From assembly GCA_948144175.1 (NCBI GenBank), contig CANXME010002591.1:3672501-3736500 (forward strand): a stretch of 64,000 nt of DNA. The letters are read 5' to 3'. Under the pieces are notes generated by a model. It searched no databases, had not been told where the DNA came from, and saw only the letters and a program-made list of their open reading frames with translations. The position numbers and the translations under genes are program-made. How positions within the stretch are numbered: position 1 is the first letter of the stretch; each line of letters starts with the position of its first letter. Source of the stretch: Closterium sp. NIES-65. Its lineage: Eukaryota > Streptophyta > Zygnematophyceae > Desmidiales > Closteriaceae. Shown here piece after piece: positions 20,990 to 32,123 of the stretch.

Positions 20990-21638
20990 GGAGGGTATAG
21001 CGACGGATTGCCCAGTACTGATTCACGAGAAAATACAGGGAGCAATGATGAAGATTTTCATCGATGGAGGAGCAAGTCACAGTTTAGTTGATACCCCGAC
21101 TGCACGGAAACTGCAATTGGCCCTTAGTCGGTGTTACCGGAGATAGACGCACGCTTAGTTGACGGCACACCACTGGCCATACGGGAGATGGTGGAGAGAG
21201 TAAAAGTCCACTTCGGGGGGAACTTCGGATTTACACAGGAAATGATCGCAGCGACACTAGATGGGCACGACATTTTACTGGGACGTGTTTGGCTGTGACG
21301 CTATAACCCGCGAATTGACTGGACGACGGGTAGCTACACCGTGCGAAGTAGCGGTAACTGGGTTGAGCTACCTCGCTGGCAGTCACCTGAGTCTTCAACG
21401 GTCCACGTCAACGCCATCACAATGAAACGGGCTGTCGCTGCTGGAGCTGACGTGTACACGGTGGAATCGTAGTGGTAGGAGAAGCAGAGCAGCCAAGTGA
21501 TTTTCAGAAACTTCTGGCAGCAGTACCGCCTAAAATACAAGAACTGTTCAAACGGTACCCGGGGATCTTCCCCGATGACCTACCGGAGGGACTGCCACCT
21601 CAGCGGGCACACGATCACCGAATAGAGTTAGAACCGGG
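20990..21638 (+). pseudogene. Gypsy protease and start of RT domain (decayed)
   Basis: IDGGASHSLVD at about 21057-21090 matches a retroviral-type aspartic protease site, but the D-S/T-G motif reads D-G-G. ILLGRVWL and a following IDWTTGSY are typical of the protease-RT spacer. PPKIQELFKRYPGIFPDDLPEGLPP and then HRIELEPG, just before the solo LTR, are the standard lead-in to Gypsy RT. Several stops break the frame. Confidence 0.75.
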
Positions 21639-21817
21639 TGTCAGAATGTTATTCTCTAGCCTGTAGTGGGGTGCTCTATAGCGAGTACAACCCATCTAGG
21701 GTTTGCTATATGTATCCTCATTGCTGCTAGTGAAAACGCTCTTCTTTTGCCTAAACTTCTCTTGCCTAGCTAGGACTTACCTAGCTATGGCTCCTAACTC
21801 TACCTACTATCTTCACA
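21639..21817. mobile_element. Solo LTR, 179 bp
   Basis: Starts TGTCAGAATG, ends CTTCACA, and is flanked by CCGGG at 21634-21638 and 21818-21822. Removing it and one CCGGG rejoins the Gypsy RT reading frame between HRIELEPG and AQPTVQQQ. Its gtagtgg, gggtttgctat and tatcct blocks resemble the 3' LTR of Copia-G, so it is probably a Copia solo LTR left by LTR-LTR recombination. Confidence 0.85.
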
Positions 21818-21822
21818 CCGGG

Positions 21823-22117
21823 GGCACAGCCAACCGTACAGCAACAGTTCAGACTAACACAAATCGAGCTCGACGAACTGAGGAAACAGTTAGATTACCT
21901 GTTAGAGAAAAAAATCATCCGACCGAGGTCATCACCATTCGCCGCACCGATACTGTTCACGCCAAAAAAAGACGGAGCGTTTCGCATGTGCATCGATTAC
22001 AGGGCCATGAACAAGGTAACAGTCAAGTCGCGATACCCAATCCCCCGCGCCGACGAACTGATAGATCAACTGCGAACAGCACGGGTCATTTCGAAAATCG
22101 ATTTACGGGGAGGTTAC
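21823..22117 (+). pseudogene. Gypsy reverse transcriptase, N-terminal fragment
   Basis: In frame, this reads [52 protein letters not shown] and SKIDLRGGY. This is the fingers-palm start of Gypsy RT. It is cut at the conserved KIDLRGGY by the LTR at 22118. The catalytic YxDD part is missing from the window. Confidence 0.9.
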
Positions 22118-22458
22118 TGAGAAAATGAGAACGAGAATGAATGAACTATGAATGAACTGAGTACAAGTACTAACCCTAATTGGGTTGTACCCCTTGTGGG
22201 CTACCCCACTATAGCCTACACAATAAGCACAAGTTATATGTTCTGACACACCCCCATAGGCAAAGTGGGGGTGAACGAGAGGTCACAAGACCAGTCAAGC
22301 AAAGCAAAGCAAAGCAAGCTCAGGGTGGATCACAAAGTCACCACACATTCTGAGCACAAGTTCAAGGCCACAAGGCCAGTTCACATGCAGGAGTACATAT
22401 ATATAAAGGACTAGACAAGCAAGAGCAAAGGTATATATATGCAACAGTACAAGCAAGG

Positions 22459-24741
22459 TCAAGAGGTGAGCAAGTGAGGCAAGACAGGCACAAGACCCAG
22501 CTGCGTGCAGAAGCGCTGATGATCACAAGGCGCAAGTGTCTTGGTGAAGACATCAGCAGTGTTGGCCTCAGAGGCCACGTACGCAAGCCGCAACTGACCA
22601 CGCTGCTGTAGCTCACGAGCAAGGAAGTAGCGAATAGCAATGTGCTTTGTTCTGTGCTCCAGTCTCTGCTCTCGACACAAGGCCAGCATGGCCTTGTTGT
22701 CTACGTACAGGACTGGAGGAGAACGAGGCGAATCTCCAAGGTCGGTCAGCAGGATGGTGAGCCAGCGAAGCTCCTGTGCAGCCATGGCCCCGGCGTAGAT
22801 CTCAGCCTCACAACTGGAGCCGAGAACAGAAGACGAGCGAGTAGCTCGCCACGAAACAGAGCCGGAACCAAGGCTGAAGGTGTAACCTTGTGACGACCGC
22901 TGCGTAGCCTGGTCGTCAGCCCAAGAAGCGTCCGCATGCCAAGTGAGGACTACTGGACTCCGCCCTCCAAGCACTAGCCCCATGCCCGACGTACTGCACA
23001 AGTAGCGCAACACCCTCTTCGCTGCAGCCATGTGCTCTGGTCGGTGTCTCCCAGGAGCAACATAGCGTGCGAGAATGCTAAGAGGGTATGCAAGGTCAGT
23101 TCGAGTGCAGGTCATCAGGTACATGAGGCAGCCAACAAGCTCTGCATACGGGCCACTCGACTCTACGGACTCATCCGAAGGCAGAGCTGAGAGCGAGTGG
23201 CGAGTAGGCAGAGGAGTGGCCTGAGGCGAGGAGTACGTGAAGCCGAAGCGCTGAAGGACCTGCTGCACCATGTGTGACTGAGTCAGGGTAATGGTGCGGC
23301 GTGCTCTGTCCCGGGTGATCTGCAAGCCAAGGTAGCTGCGCAGTTCACCCAGGTCTGTGCACGTGTGTCTCTTCTGCAGCTCGGACTTCACGTAGGCGAG
23401 TCCAGCAGAGTCAGCTGTGGCAAAGACCAAGTCGTCGACGTACACGAGGATGTAGAACGGCGGCAGAGAAGTGTCGGTGCGCAGAAACAGCGACGGATCG
23501 GCAGTAGAAGGAGCAAACCCAAGAGCCGCAAGCGTAGTCCTCAGTGTGTCGTGCCACTCACGTGGCGCCGGGCAGAGACCGTAGACTGGACGCCGCAGAC
23601 TCCACTGGGTACCAGGAGGAAATGACCCAGTGAAGCCAGGTGGGCGGCGCAGCCAGATCTCCTCGTGCAGGCTGCCCTGCAAGAAAGCTGTGCTGAAGTC
23701 GAGAGAGTGCAGCTCGTAGTCACGGTGAGCAGCAACGTGCAGCAGTACCCGAAGAGTGGTCATCTTCGGGGTGGGAGAGAAGGTCTGAAAGTAGTCAACT
23801 CCCTGCCGCTGACTGAAGCCACGAGCCACGTAACGCGCCTTGAAGACAGGCGGAGAACCCGGCGGCCGCTTCACCCTGAAGATCTACATGCCACTGACGA
23901 TGTTCGCCCCAGGAGGGGGGACAGCGTCAACGTAGGTGCCTGTGGACTTCTAGGAAGCCATCTCTGCATCCATAGCTGCCTGCCACTGAGAAGAGTAGGG
24001 ACCCTCTATCGCCTCCGCGTAAGAGCGCGGAGTCGGGATGTCAAGTGCATCCGGGTCTCCCTCAGGGGTAAGCAGTACGGACACGAGATGAGGTGAAGCA
24101 GCGGCCAAGCACTGGAACTCCTCCTGCCTGTCCTCAAGGACGTCCGTGCCAAGGGCACACTCACCCCCGACGGACGGAGGACAGACAGACTCAGACTCAG
24201 CGACAAGACTAGCAGCGTAGTCTAGGCGACAGCGAGCAGCAAAGTCGACGAGCTCAGCAACTAGGGCAGACGCAGCAGTGGACTCGAAAGAAGGGTCAGT
24301 GACGACAGTAGCCAGGAGACGCGTGACAGTATGACTGGCAGCACGAAGAGAGTGCGACTCCGGGTCGGCAAAATCAGGAAGAGAGGACTCAGGAGGAGAA
24401 GGCAAAGGGGCACGCAGAGGAGCAGTGGACGGACGCAGAGACATCCTGTGCGTGTCAGGGACAGGAGGAGGACGCTGACGCGAACCACGACCACTAGCGC
24501 GAGCAGCACGGACAGGCGACGCAGGGCGAGACGCAGGCTCACGACGCTCAGTAAGACCTCCAGTAGGACCAGTGTAGGGAGAAGGAGCAGGCAAAGGGGA
24601 GGTAGGCTGCAACTGTAACTGTGACGGGACTGGCTGTGGACACTCTAAAGAAGGAGGAGGACCAGTAGAAGGCGGAAGACCAAGAACCTGCTGCAGGAGT
24701 GGAACGAAGTACGGTCGAGGCCGTGCGGCGACGTCAGACAC
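22459..24741 (-). pseudogene. Copia-C RT and RNase H (two TAG stops)
   Basis: RNase H and RT are continuous from 23874 down to 22459 (471 residues), with YVDDLVFATAD and GMGLVLGGRSP. Upstream, TAG replaces Trp in GMWIF (plus-strand cta near 23885) and again Trp in ASWKSTG (near 23950). The linker frame 23950-24741 leads into it. Confidence 0.8.
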
Positions 24742-27700
24742 AGTAGGTACAGCACCAGAACCCCTAGTAGAAGCACCCGCTCCAGCTGCACCTCCAGCAG
24801 CGCCAGAACCTCCAGCAGTACCAGGAGTACCCGCAGCAGGACCGCCAGCAGTAGTCTCAGCTCCAACACCCTCCGCAGCACCAGCTCCAGTCGAACCCGC
24901 AGGCCTAGCAGCTCCAGTACTCCCAGTACGAGCACCTCCGGGACCCGCGACAGCAGCACCCTCAGTAGCCGAAGAACCTCCAGCACCAGCGGCACGCCTC
25001 CAGCGCCGGGCAAACCACTCGCGCAGCTCCCGTGGAGAGAGTGGCTCCCGCAGAGACGATGCACCCGGAGAACCTCCAGGCGGAGCACCTCAAGCTCAGC
25101 ACCCCCAGGCTTAGCACACCCAGGCTTAGCACCCCCAGGCTCAGCACCCCCACGCTCAGCACCCCCAGGCGCAGCACCCCCAGACTCAGCACCCCAAGGC
25201 TCAGCACCCCTAGTCTCAGCACACCCAGGCTCAGCATCCCCAGGCTCAACACCCCCAGGCGCAGCACCCCCAGGCTCAGCACCCCCAGGCTCAGCACCCC
25301 CAGTCGCAACACCCCCAGGCTCAGCACCCCCAGGCTCAGCACCCCCGGAGTCAGCACCCCCAGGCTCAGCACCCTCAGCAGCACCAGAGTCACCAGTGAC
25401 CTCGACAGGCTCGAGTGCGTCTACCTGGGACACACCCGAAGGGGACGGACCTTGAGGGGGGAGGGGGTCTACCGGAGGGGGACCTGGCACAAGGAAGGGC
25501 GGCGGCGGGGGGAGGGACGGAGTGCGGTAGGGGAAGAGGCGGTAGTAGGGGACCGACTCGTCAAAGGTGACGTCCTGGGAGGACAGAACACGGCGAGAGG
25601 TGGGGTGGTAGAACTGCCACCCTGGCGCGTCAGGGGGGAACACCAGGAAGACGCAAGGAGCAGCACGAGGGGACAGCTTGTCCGCAGACAAGTCGTGGAC
25701 AAACGTCCGAGATCCCCAGACCCGGAACGCAGACGCATCGCCAACCTTCCCCGTCCACAGCAAGGCTGGGGAGGTCTCCAGCCTGGAGACCCTGGGGTGC
25801 AGGTTGAGCTGATGCGCCGCGTACCTCACCGCAAACGGCCACAGAAAATGGGGAGCAGCCGCATGCATCATAGACGTACGAGCGACGTCCATGACCATGC
25901 CAATGCGGCGCTCAGCAATCCCATTTTGCTGCGGGGAGTCCGGAAGCGTGAAGGTCTGACGGATTCCTCGTGCGCGACAGTAGGCTCGCAGAAGGCCAGA
26001 GGAGAACCGCCTCGGTCAGAGTGCAGACGCAGAACAGGAAAGTCCCAGCCAAAGCTCTGCCTGAGCTGGAGACGAGCTGCGCGGATCCAGTCGATCAGCA
26101 CCTCAGTGACATCACCCTTGCTGCGCAAGGGGAAGACTGCGGTGTAACACGAGTAGTCGTCAACAACGAGCAGGAAGTAGCGCTCGTGACCCTGTCCATG
26201 GACGCGGGCTGGGCCCCACACGTCCATGTGAAGCGTCTGCAACGGGGCCTCTGTCAGAGGAAACTGGGAGGAGTGAGGGGCAGTCCGCTGACGCCCCTCG
26301 ACGCAGGGGACACAGGTAGGGCCAGGGCCCTGAGGAAGGGGAGGGAGGGACCGAGGGAGACCAGAAACAAGAAGACGGGAGGCCATGCCTCTGAGCCGAG
26401 GAAGAGAGGGGTGACCAAGGCGGTGGTGCCAGAGGAGAGTCTCGTGAGACAGGAGACGCCACGAACAGGGGGCCGACTCAGGACCAGACCTGGAAGCTGC
26501 AGCAAACGCCTGACCCGACGCAGCGACCCTACCAGACTCAACACCTGGAGGAGACGCAGTGGTCAGTGTGTACAAGCTCGACCCCGGCTGACGGGTAAAC
26601 GTAGCCAGGTGTCGGCTTGTGCTAGCCTCTGTGCAGTGCGTCACCCGCTGACGCGCAGGAGTGAACTGGTGTACTCCCCCATCCTGTAGGTCAGCACCAC
26701 TCACCAGGTTCGTAGAGAACGAGGGGAGGTAGAGACCAGACAGGGTGCCAGAGGAAGCCGCCGGACACGGGAGGAATATGGAGAAGTGAGTCAGGACAGG
26801 ACCCCCAGAGGGGTCAGCGAGAGACACCGCAACCGGCCGACTAAGCGGCGTGAGTGTGGTGCGGTCCCAAAAGAAGGAGCGAGAAGCCCCAGAGTCAAGG
26901 GTGAAGGTGAGGGAGGCCGAAGCCGACGTAGTACTTGAGAGCGCAGACTCACCGGCACCTAAGGACGCAGACGCACTAGCACCTAGAGCAGCAGCGTCGC
27001 AAGCACCTAGGGCAGCCGCCTCACCAGTACCTAGAGCAGTAGTCTCAATGCCCGGATCGGGCGGGAAACACCAGTAACAGCCACCCTCATCACTAAAAGA
27101 CACAGCATACATGGCAGAAAGAATAGCATCAAAATCAAGATCATAGATGGCAACACCCACCCTAGACAGCTCGCCCCAGCGAGGGATCTCTGTGGCCTCC
27201 GGGAACTGGTGACGCCACGCGTCCGTCAGGCGGCCAAAGCAGCGCTGGGTGGGGTGCGCACCCCAACACTGCTCACCCGCACGGTCGCCGGTGCGCAGGA
27301 CGTAGGTGCACGGACCAAAACCCCACCCCGCTGGCGTGCAGTGTACCACTCACGGAGCTGCTGAGGGGACAGGGTCTCACGACCGCGCTGCTGCTGCTGG
27401 CGCGGACCACCACTGGAGCCACTCCTCTGCGTAGACCCGCGACCAGCTCCACCGCCACCCCCGCCGCCTCCGCCGCCTCCGCCGCCGCCGCTACTACCGC
27501 CGCCTCCGCCGCCTCCGCCACCGCCGCCACCTCCGCCACCTCCGCTCCCACCGCCACCGCCGCCGCCGCCTCCGCCTCCACTGCCGCCACCAACACCTCC
27601 ACCCCCACCACCACTCCCACCGCCACCCCCACTCCCCCCGCCGCCTCCACCTCCACCTCCACCGCCCCCGCTCGCCCCTCCAGTGCCCCTGCCCCCCTTG

Positions 27701-27848
27701 CACTTGCCAGAGCGACGTCTCCCGCTAGGGGCAGACGCCGCACCGACCGACTCAAGACCAAGGAGGTCGGCCGCAGCAGCAGAGGCAACAGAGGGCAGAA
27801 GGGGGGAGGGGGAACACCCCTCAAAGATGGGGGTGCGCGGGTCACCAC
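24645..27848 (-). pseudogene. Copia-C gag remainder, protease, integrase and linker (frameshifted)
   Basis: Frame 25868-27349 holds the knuckle CTYVLRTGDRAG and following, the protease LDSGAS, HHRLGHPSLPRLRG, DVWGPARV and VDDYSCYT; it breaks after LHSDRGG. Frame 24645-25898 continues with the integrase C-terminus (MVMDVARTS, ETSPALLWTG) and the linker. The linker carries GAEPGG repeats (25085-25385) and one LREWFARRW motif (about 25010-25035). Confidence 0.78.
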
Positions 27849-27890
27849 GAGAGGCCCCTACAGCGACTATGCTCTTCTCCGCTGCTAGGA

Positions 27891-28816
27891 GCGGCTGGCA
27901 CAGTGGCTACCGAGAGTAAGACAGGCTCCGGACTACAAGAGTAGCTGGCTCCGCGGCTACGACGAGCGGCAGGAGCAGCGGACCCACGGGCAACAGGCAC
28001 AGCAGGCTCGCTGGGCTACCGAGAGCAAGACAGGCTCCGGACTACTGGCGCTGCTGGCAACACGACGGTAGCCTCCACGCAACCTCCCCCAACTGTCCCA
28101 CACCCCTCTTTCACACACCCCTTGCTGTACCCCTAGCTCCACTCCCACGTCACCCCCCTAGCACCACTCCTTCGGCTCCCACACATCCACCCCCCTCAGC
28201 GGAAGCTTCAGCAGTGGGAGACGGAGGAGGAGGAGAAGCAGGGGACGGCGCACACACCCTTCACCCCCATACTTGCCACCCCATACCCTGAGTGTGCGGT
28301 AAGCGAGCTCAGGTGTGCGCGAAGCGTGCACATGCGTGCGGGAAGCGAACTCGGGTGTGCGGAAAGCGAACTCAGGTGTGTGGGGAGGGGGGGGGCGCAG
28401 GGCGACGCGCGAGTCGACGGGGTCGGGCGCACGGGTCCCCGGAAGCGGCGCGCCGGTCGACGGGACCGCCACGAAGGGCAACGAGGAGCCGCGTGCGGGT
28501 CGACAGGGCTGCCACGAAGGGCGACAGAGAGCCGCGCGCGGGTCAACGGGGCCGCCGCGAAGGGCGACGGGGAGCCGCGCGCAGGTCGACGGGGACGGGC
28601 GCACGGGTCGACGGGGGGTGCCGCGACGGAACATGAAACCGCCCTGGCGCCCAGGGTGCGCGACGGGCAGGAAACCGCCACGCGTCCCGAGTGCATGGCG
28701 CGCAGAAAACCGCCACACTTCCCGAGCGCACGGCGGGATGAAAAACGCCGCGCGCTCCAAGCGTGCGGCAGGAAGAAAGGGTCGCGCGCCCGGGGCGAGA
28801 CCGGGGAAGACCAGTG
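27891..28816. other. Filler between Copia-C and Copia-D
   Basis: Not alignable to the Copia body. It includes a repeated gcaagacaggctccggacta-like segment (about 27914-27934 and 28025-28045) and a roughly 33-nt GC-rich repeat with gcgcgcgggtcgacgggg (28408-28620). No convincing gene is seen. It marks the join between the two elements. Confidence 0.6.
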
Positions 28817-29009
28817 ACAAGGACACGGGAGGCCATGCCTCGGAGACGAGGCAGGGAGGGGTGACCAAGGCGGTGGTTCCAGAGGAGAGTCTGGTGAGAC
28901 AGGAGGCGATACGAGCAGGGGGCAGACTCAGGACCAGACCGGGACGCTGCAGCAAACACCTGACCCGACGCAGCTACGTGACCAAACTCAGCAACCGGAG
29001 GAGACACGG

Positions 29010-30130
29010 TAGTCAGAGTGTACAGACTCGACCCAGGCTGACGGAAGAACGTGGCCAGGTGCCGGCCCGTCTAAGTACACGAACAGTGGGTCACCCGCTG
29101 ACCTCGAGGAGTGAACTGGTCAACCCACGCGTCCTGGAGGTCAGCTCCACTCACCGAGTTCGTGGAGAACGAGGGGAGGTGGAGGCCAGACAGTGAGCCA
29201 GACGGGACGGCCGGACACGGCAAAACCGTGGAGGAGTGTGCAAGGACCGGACCCCCAGAGGGGTCAGCAAGAGAGACTGCCACTGGCCAAGAGTGTGGTG
29301 CAGTCGCGAAAGAAGGAGCGGGAAGCACCCGAGTCAAGGGTGAAAGTGTGCAAAGCCACAGCAGGCGCAGTACCGGAGAGAGCAGACGCACCAGCACCTA
29401 GAACAGTGGACTCACTAGCGCCTAGAGCAGCAGCCTCACCGGCACCTGGAGCAGGAGACGCACCAGCACCTAGAGCAGCAGCCTCACCAGCACCTAGAGC
29501 AGCAGACTCTATACCTGGGTCAGGCGGCACACACAGGTAACAGGCACCCTCAGCACTAGTAGGCAATGCATACATGGCAGTGAGGATAGCATCATAGTCA
29601 AGAGCAAAGATATCTACCCTCTGCCTAACCACCTCCACCCAGGAGGGGAGCTCAGCGTCGTCGCCAAACTCTGTACGCCAGGCGTCGCTCAGACTGGTGA
29701 AGCAGCGGGACTTTGTGTGACCAACCGTCCCGCAAGGCTGACCAGCCCGAGCTCCAGTGCGAATGACGTACGGGCAGCAAACAGTACTCCGTGACCCTCT
29801 ACTCTGAACGTACCACTTACGAAGCTGCTGGGGCGAAAGGACCGCGCGCGGACACTGCTGCAGCTGCACCTGGTCACTACAAAGAGCTCCCGAACGACCC
29901 GCCTCAGGGCGACTCCCACCAAGGCCACCCCTACAACCCCAACTAGCGTACCACTCACGAAGAGACTGGGGCGTGAGGGACTCACGCGGACGTCGCTGGA
30001 GCTGCATCTGGCCGCCGCCAGGAGCAGCAGTAGGAGTAGTAGCCGCAGTAGCAGAAGTAACAGCAGTAGCAGCACGGGCAAGGCAGTGTGGCTCAGTAGA
30101 GCAGGGCTGCACAGCCCGGCAGCACGACAC
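29010..30130 (-). pseudogene. Copia-D gag C-terminal part and protease
   Basis: The frame 29264-30130 contains LTPQSLREWYA and LSPQQLRKWYV, the knuckle CPYVIRTGARAGQPCGTVGH followed by TKSRC, and LDSGASRSFFRD. The capsid part and Gly tract seen in Copia-A, B and F are missing. A frameshift after the protease leads into LADPSGGPVL and, via a further shift, YTLTT. Confidence 0.7.
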
Positions 30131-30299
30131 GGCTCGGCTGGGCGGCTCTGCGCCGCAAGGCGGCTCGGCTCAGCTGGTCGGCGCGGCTCTGCTGGCAGGC
30201 AGGCGCGGCAGGCAGGCCAGCGCGCAGCGCGCTAGTAAGGCAGTCGCGCAGGCAGCGCGGGTAGGGCAATTGCTCACCAGTGGCAGGAAGGGCAGTCGC

Positions 30300-31490
30300 T
30301 CGCCGGGCGAGCAGGGTAGGCGCATGACGGCGGCGACGGCGGGGCCGGGACAGCTGCAGGGCGGGGCCGCGACAGCGGCAGAGGGCTCCGCGGCAGCTGC
30401 TGCAGGGCGGGGCCGCGACTGCTGCAGGCGGCTCCGCGGCAGCTGCAGTAGGGCGGGGCCGCGACAGCGGCAGGGGGCTCCGCGGCAGCTGCTGCAGGGC
30501 GGGGCCGGGACTGCTGCAGGCGGCTCCGCGGCAGCTGCTGTAGGGCGGGGCCGCGACAGCGGTAGGGGGCTCCGCGGCAGCTGCTGTAGGGCGGGGCTCC
30601 GAGGTAGCTGCTGCAGAGGGCGCCGCGACGAGCAGGGGCGACGCCCCAAGGGCGCCGCGACGAGCAGGGACGGCGCCCAAGGGGCGCCGCGACGAGCAAG
30701 GGCGACGCCCTAGGGGCACCGCGACGAGTAGGGATGGCGCCTAGGGGGCGCCGCGACGAGCAGGGGCGACGCCCCGGGGGCGCCGCGACGAGCAGGGAAG
30801 GCGCCCCGGAGGCGCCGCGACGAGCAGGGGCGCCGCAACGAGCAGGGAAGGCGCCCAGGGGGCGCCGCGACGAGCAGGGGCGACGCCCCGGGGGCGCCGC
30901 GACGAGCAGGAACGGCGCCCAGGGGGCGCCGCGACGAGCAGGGGCGATGCCCCGGGGGCGTCGCGACGAGCAGGGACGGCGCCCAGAGGGCGCCGCGACG
31001 AGCAGGGGCGACGCCCCGAAGGCGTCACGACGAGCAGGGACGACGCCCAGGGGGCGCCGCGACGAGCAGGGGCGACGCCCCGGGGGCGCCACGACGAGCA
31101 GGGACGATGCCCAGGGGGCGCCGCGACGAGCAAGGGGGGGACGCCGCGCGGGTCCCGCAGGGGCAGCTCCCACGGGCTGCAGAGGTAGGCGCGGCTGCAG
31201 GGGCAGCGCCCACGGGCTGCAGGGGCACGCACGGCTGCAAAGGCAGCGCCCACGGGCTGCAGGGGCAGGCACGGCTGTAGGGGCAGGCACAGCTGCTCGG
31301 GAGGGCGGCGCGCGGGCTGCAGAGGCACCTCCCACGGGCTGTAGAGGCAGGCACGGCTGTAGGGGCAGGCACTGCTGAAGGGGCAGGCACGGCTGCACGG
31401 GCAGCACGGTCGCAGGGGCAGCACGCGGGCTGCAAGGGCAGCGCGGCTGCAGGGGCAGCTAAAAAAAAAAAATCAGTTTGGGCAGGGTGG
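30300..31490 (-). repeat. Copia-D GC-rich leader repeats
   Basis: Three arrays follow one another on the plus strand: ctccgcggcagctgctg units (30360-30600), a unit of about 33-36 bp containing gcgccgcgacgagcagg (30610-31140), and gggctgcaggggcagg units (31150-31460). None matches the leaders of the other Copia copies. Confidence 0.8.
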
Positions 31491-31650
31491 AACGTTTGGT
31501 TGGCCCTAGGAACGATTCTGCTCTAATACCATGTGAGAATAAGAACGAGGAATGAATGAACTAGCAAGCAGGTGGGTACAAGTATGAAAACCTAAAAGAG
31601 TTGTAACCCATATTGTCTACCCCACTACAGCCTACAATATAGTTCTGACA

Positions 31651-32082
31651 CAAATCCCGACAACCGAGTACCGCGTGCGCAACAGTTTGCAGAAATCCTA
31701 CAAGCAGCACGGATACGGGCAGCCGACGCAATTAAATAAGCCAACGTCATCGCTAAACGCAACGCCGACCGCCACTGCGGGCCCGTCACTTACCAGCCCG
31801 ACGATCTAGTTTTGCTCGACACTCAAAACCTCCGCCTACCCATCACTCCAAAACCCCGCCCCCGATCGAGCAAATCATCACGCCCGAGAAGATTCTGAGC
31901 CATCGAGTTCGTGATCCACGTGGAGCTCGCAGGATCGAATTTCTGATCCGCTGGAAAGACCGCACGCCTACTGAAGACAACTAAGTTCCCCTGGACAGAG
32001 TTAAAAACCACCCCATCCTCACCGAGTACCTACGCAGCCGAAATTTCCGGGATGTACACGCGCTTTCGTAAGGAGGGCCTCC

Positions 32083-32088
<6 letters not shown>
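31651..32088 (+). pseudogene. Gypsy integrase C-terminus with chromodomain-like segment
   Basis: After the C/D composite the Gypsy frame resumes with NRVPRAQQFAEIL, AKRNADRHC and YQPDDLVLLDTQNLRL, the usual end of Gypsy integrase. In a following frame ILSHRVRD and RRIEFLIRWKDRTPTEDN resemble a chromodomain (FLIRWK, as in YLVKWKG). Stops and a shift break it, including TAA just after PTEDN. Confidence 0.75.

Positions 32089-32120
<32 letters not shown>
32089..32120. repeat. Poly-G run of 32 bases beside the Gypsy 3' LTR
   Basis: An uninterrupted run of G directly precedes the 3' LTR, where the polypurine tract of the element belongs. It may be a slipped expansion of that tract. Confidence 0.85.
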
Positions 32121-32121
<1 letters not shown>

Positions 32122-32123
32122 AG

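Larger units (their letters stand above)
22118..27890 (-). mobile_element. Copia-C: 3' two-thirds of a Copia element, truncated in gag
   Basis: The minus-strand 3' LTR is 22118-22248 (131 bp), followed by the polypurine complement (cacccccatagg). Upstream on the minus strand come RNase H, RT, linker, integrase, protease, and gag down to the Gly tract and GASRGDPRTP. Homology to Copia-B ends abruptly at 27890 in gag. There is no 5' LTR of its own, and no target duplication matches across the C-D composite. Confidence 0.85.
28817..31650 (-). mobile_element. Copia-D: 5' part of a Copia element
   Basis: The minus-strand 5' LTR is 31532-31650 (119 bp), with primer site tggtattagagc on the minus strand just inside. 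It carries a GC-rich leader (30131-31490), a gag remnant with two LREWY-type motifs, a knuckle and the protease, and ends after HHRLGHPSLPRLRG near 28817. Its LTR resembles but clearly differs from that of Copia-C, so they are two elements, not one. Confidence 0.8.

Noticed and set aside
30741..31435. Long Arg/Ala/Pro frames on both strands in the Copia-D leader
   Set aside because: Tandem GC repeats open in several frames at once with no similarity to protein families.
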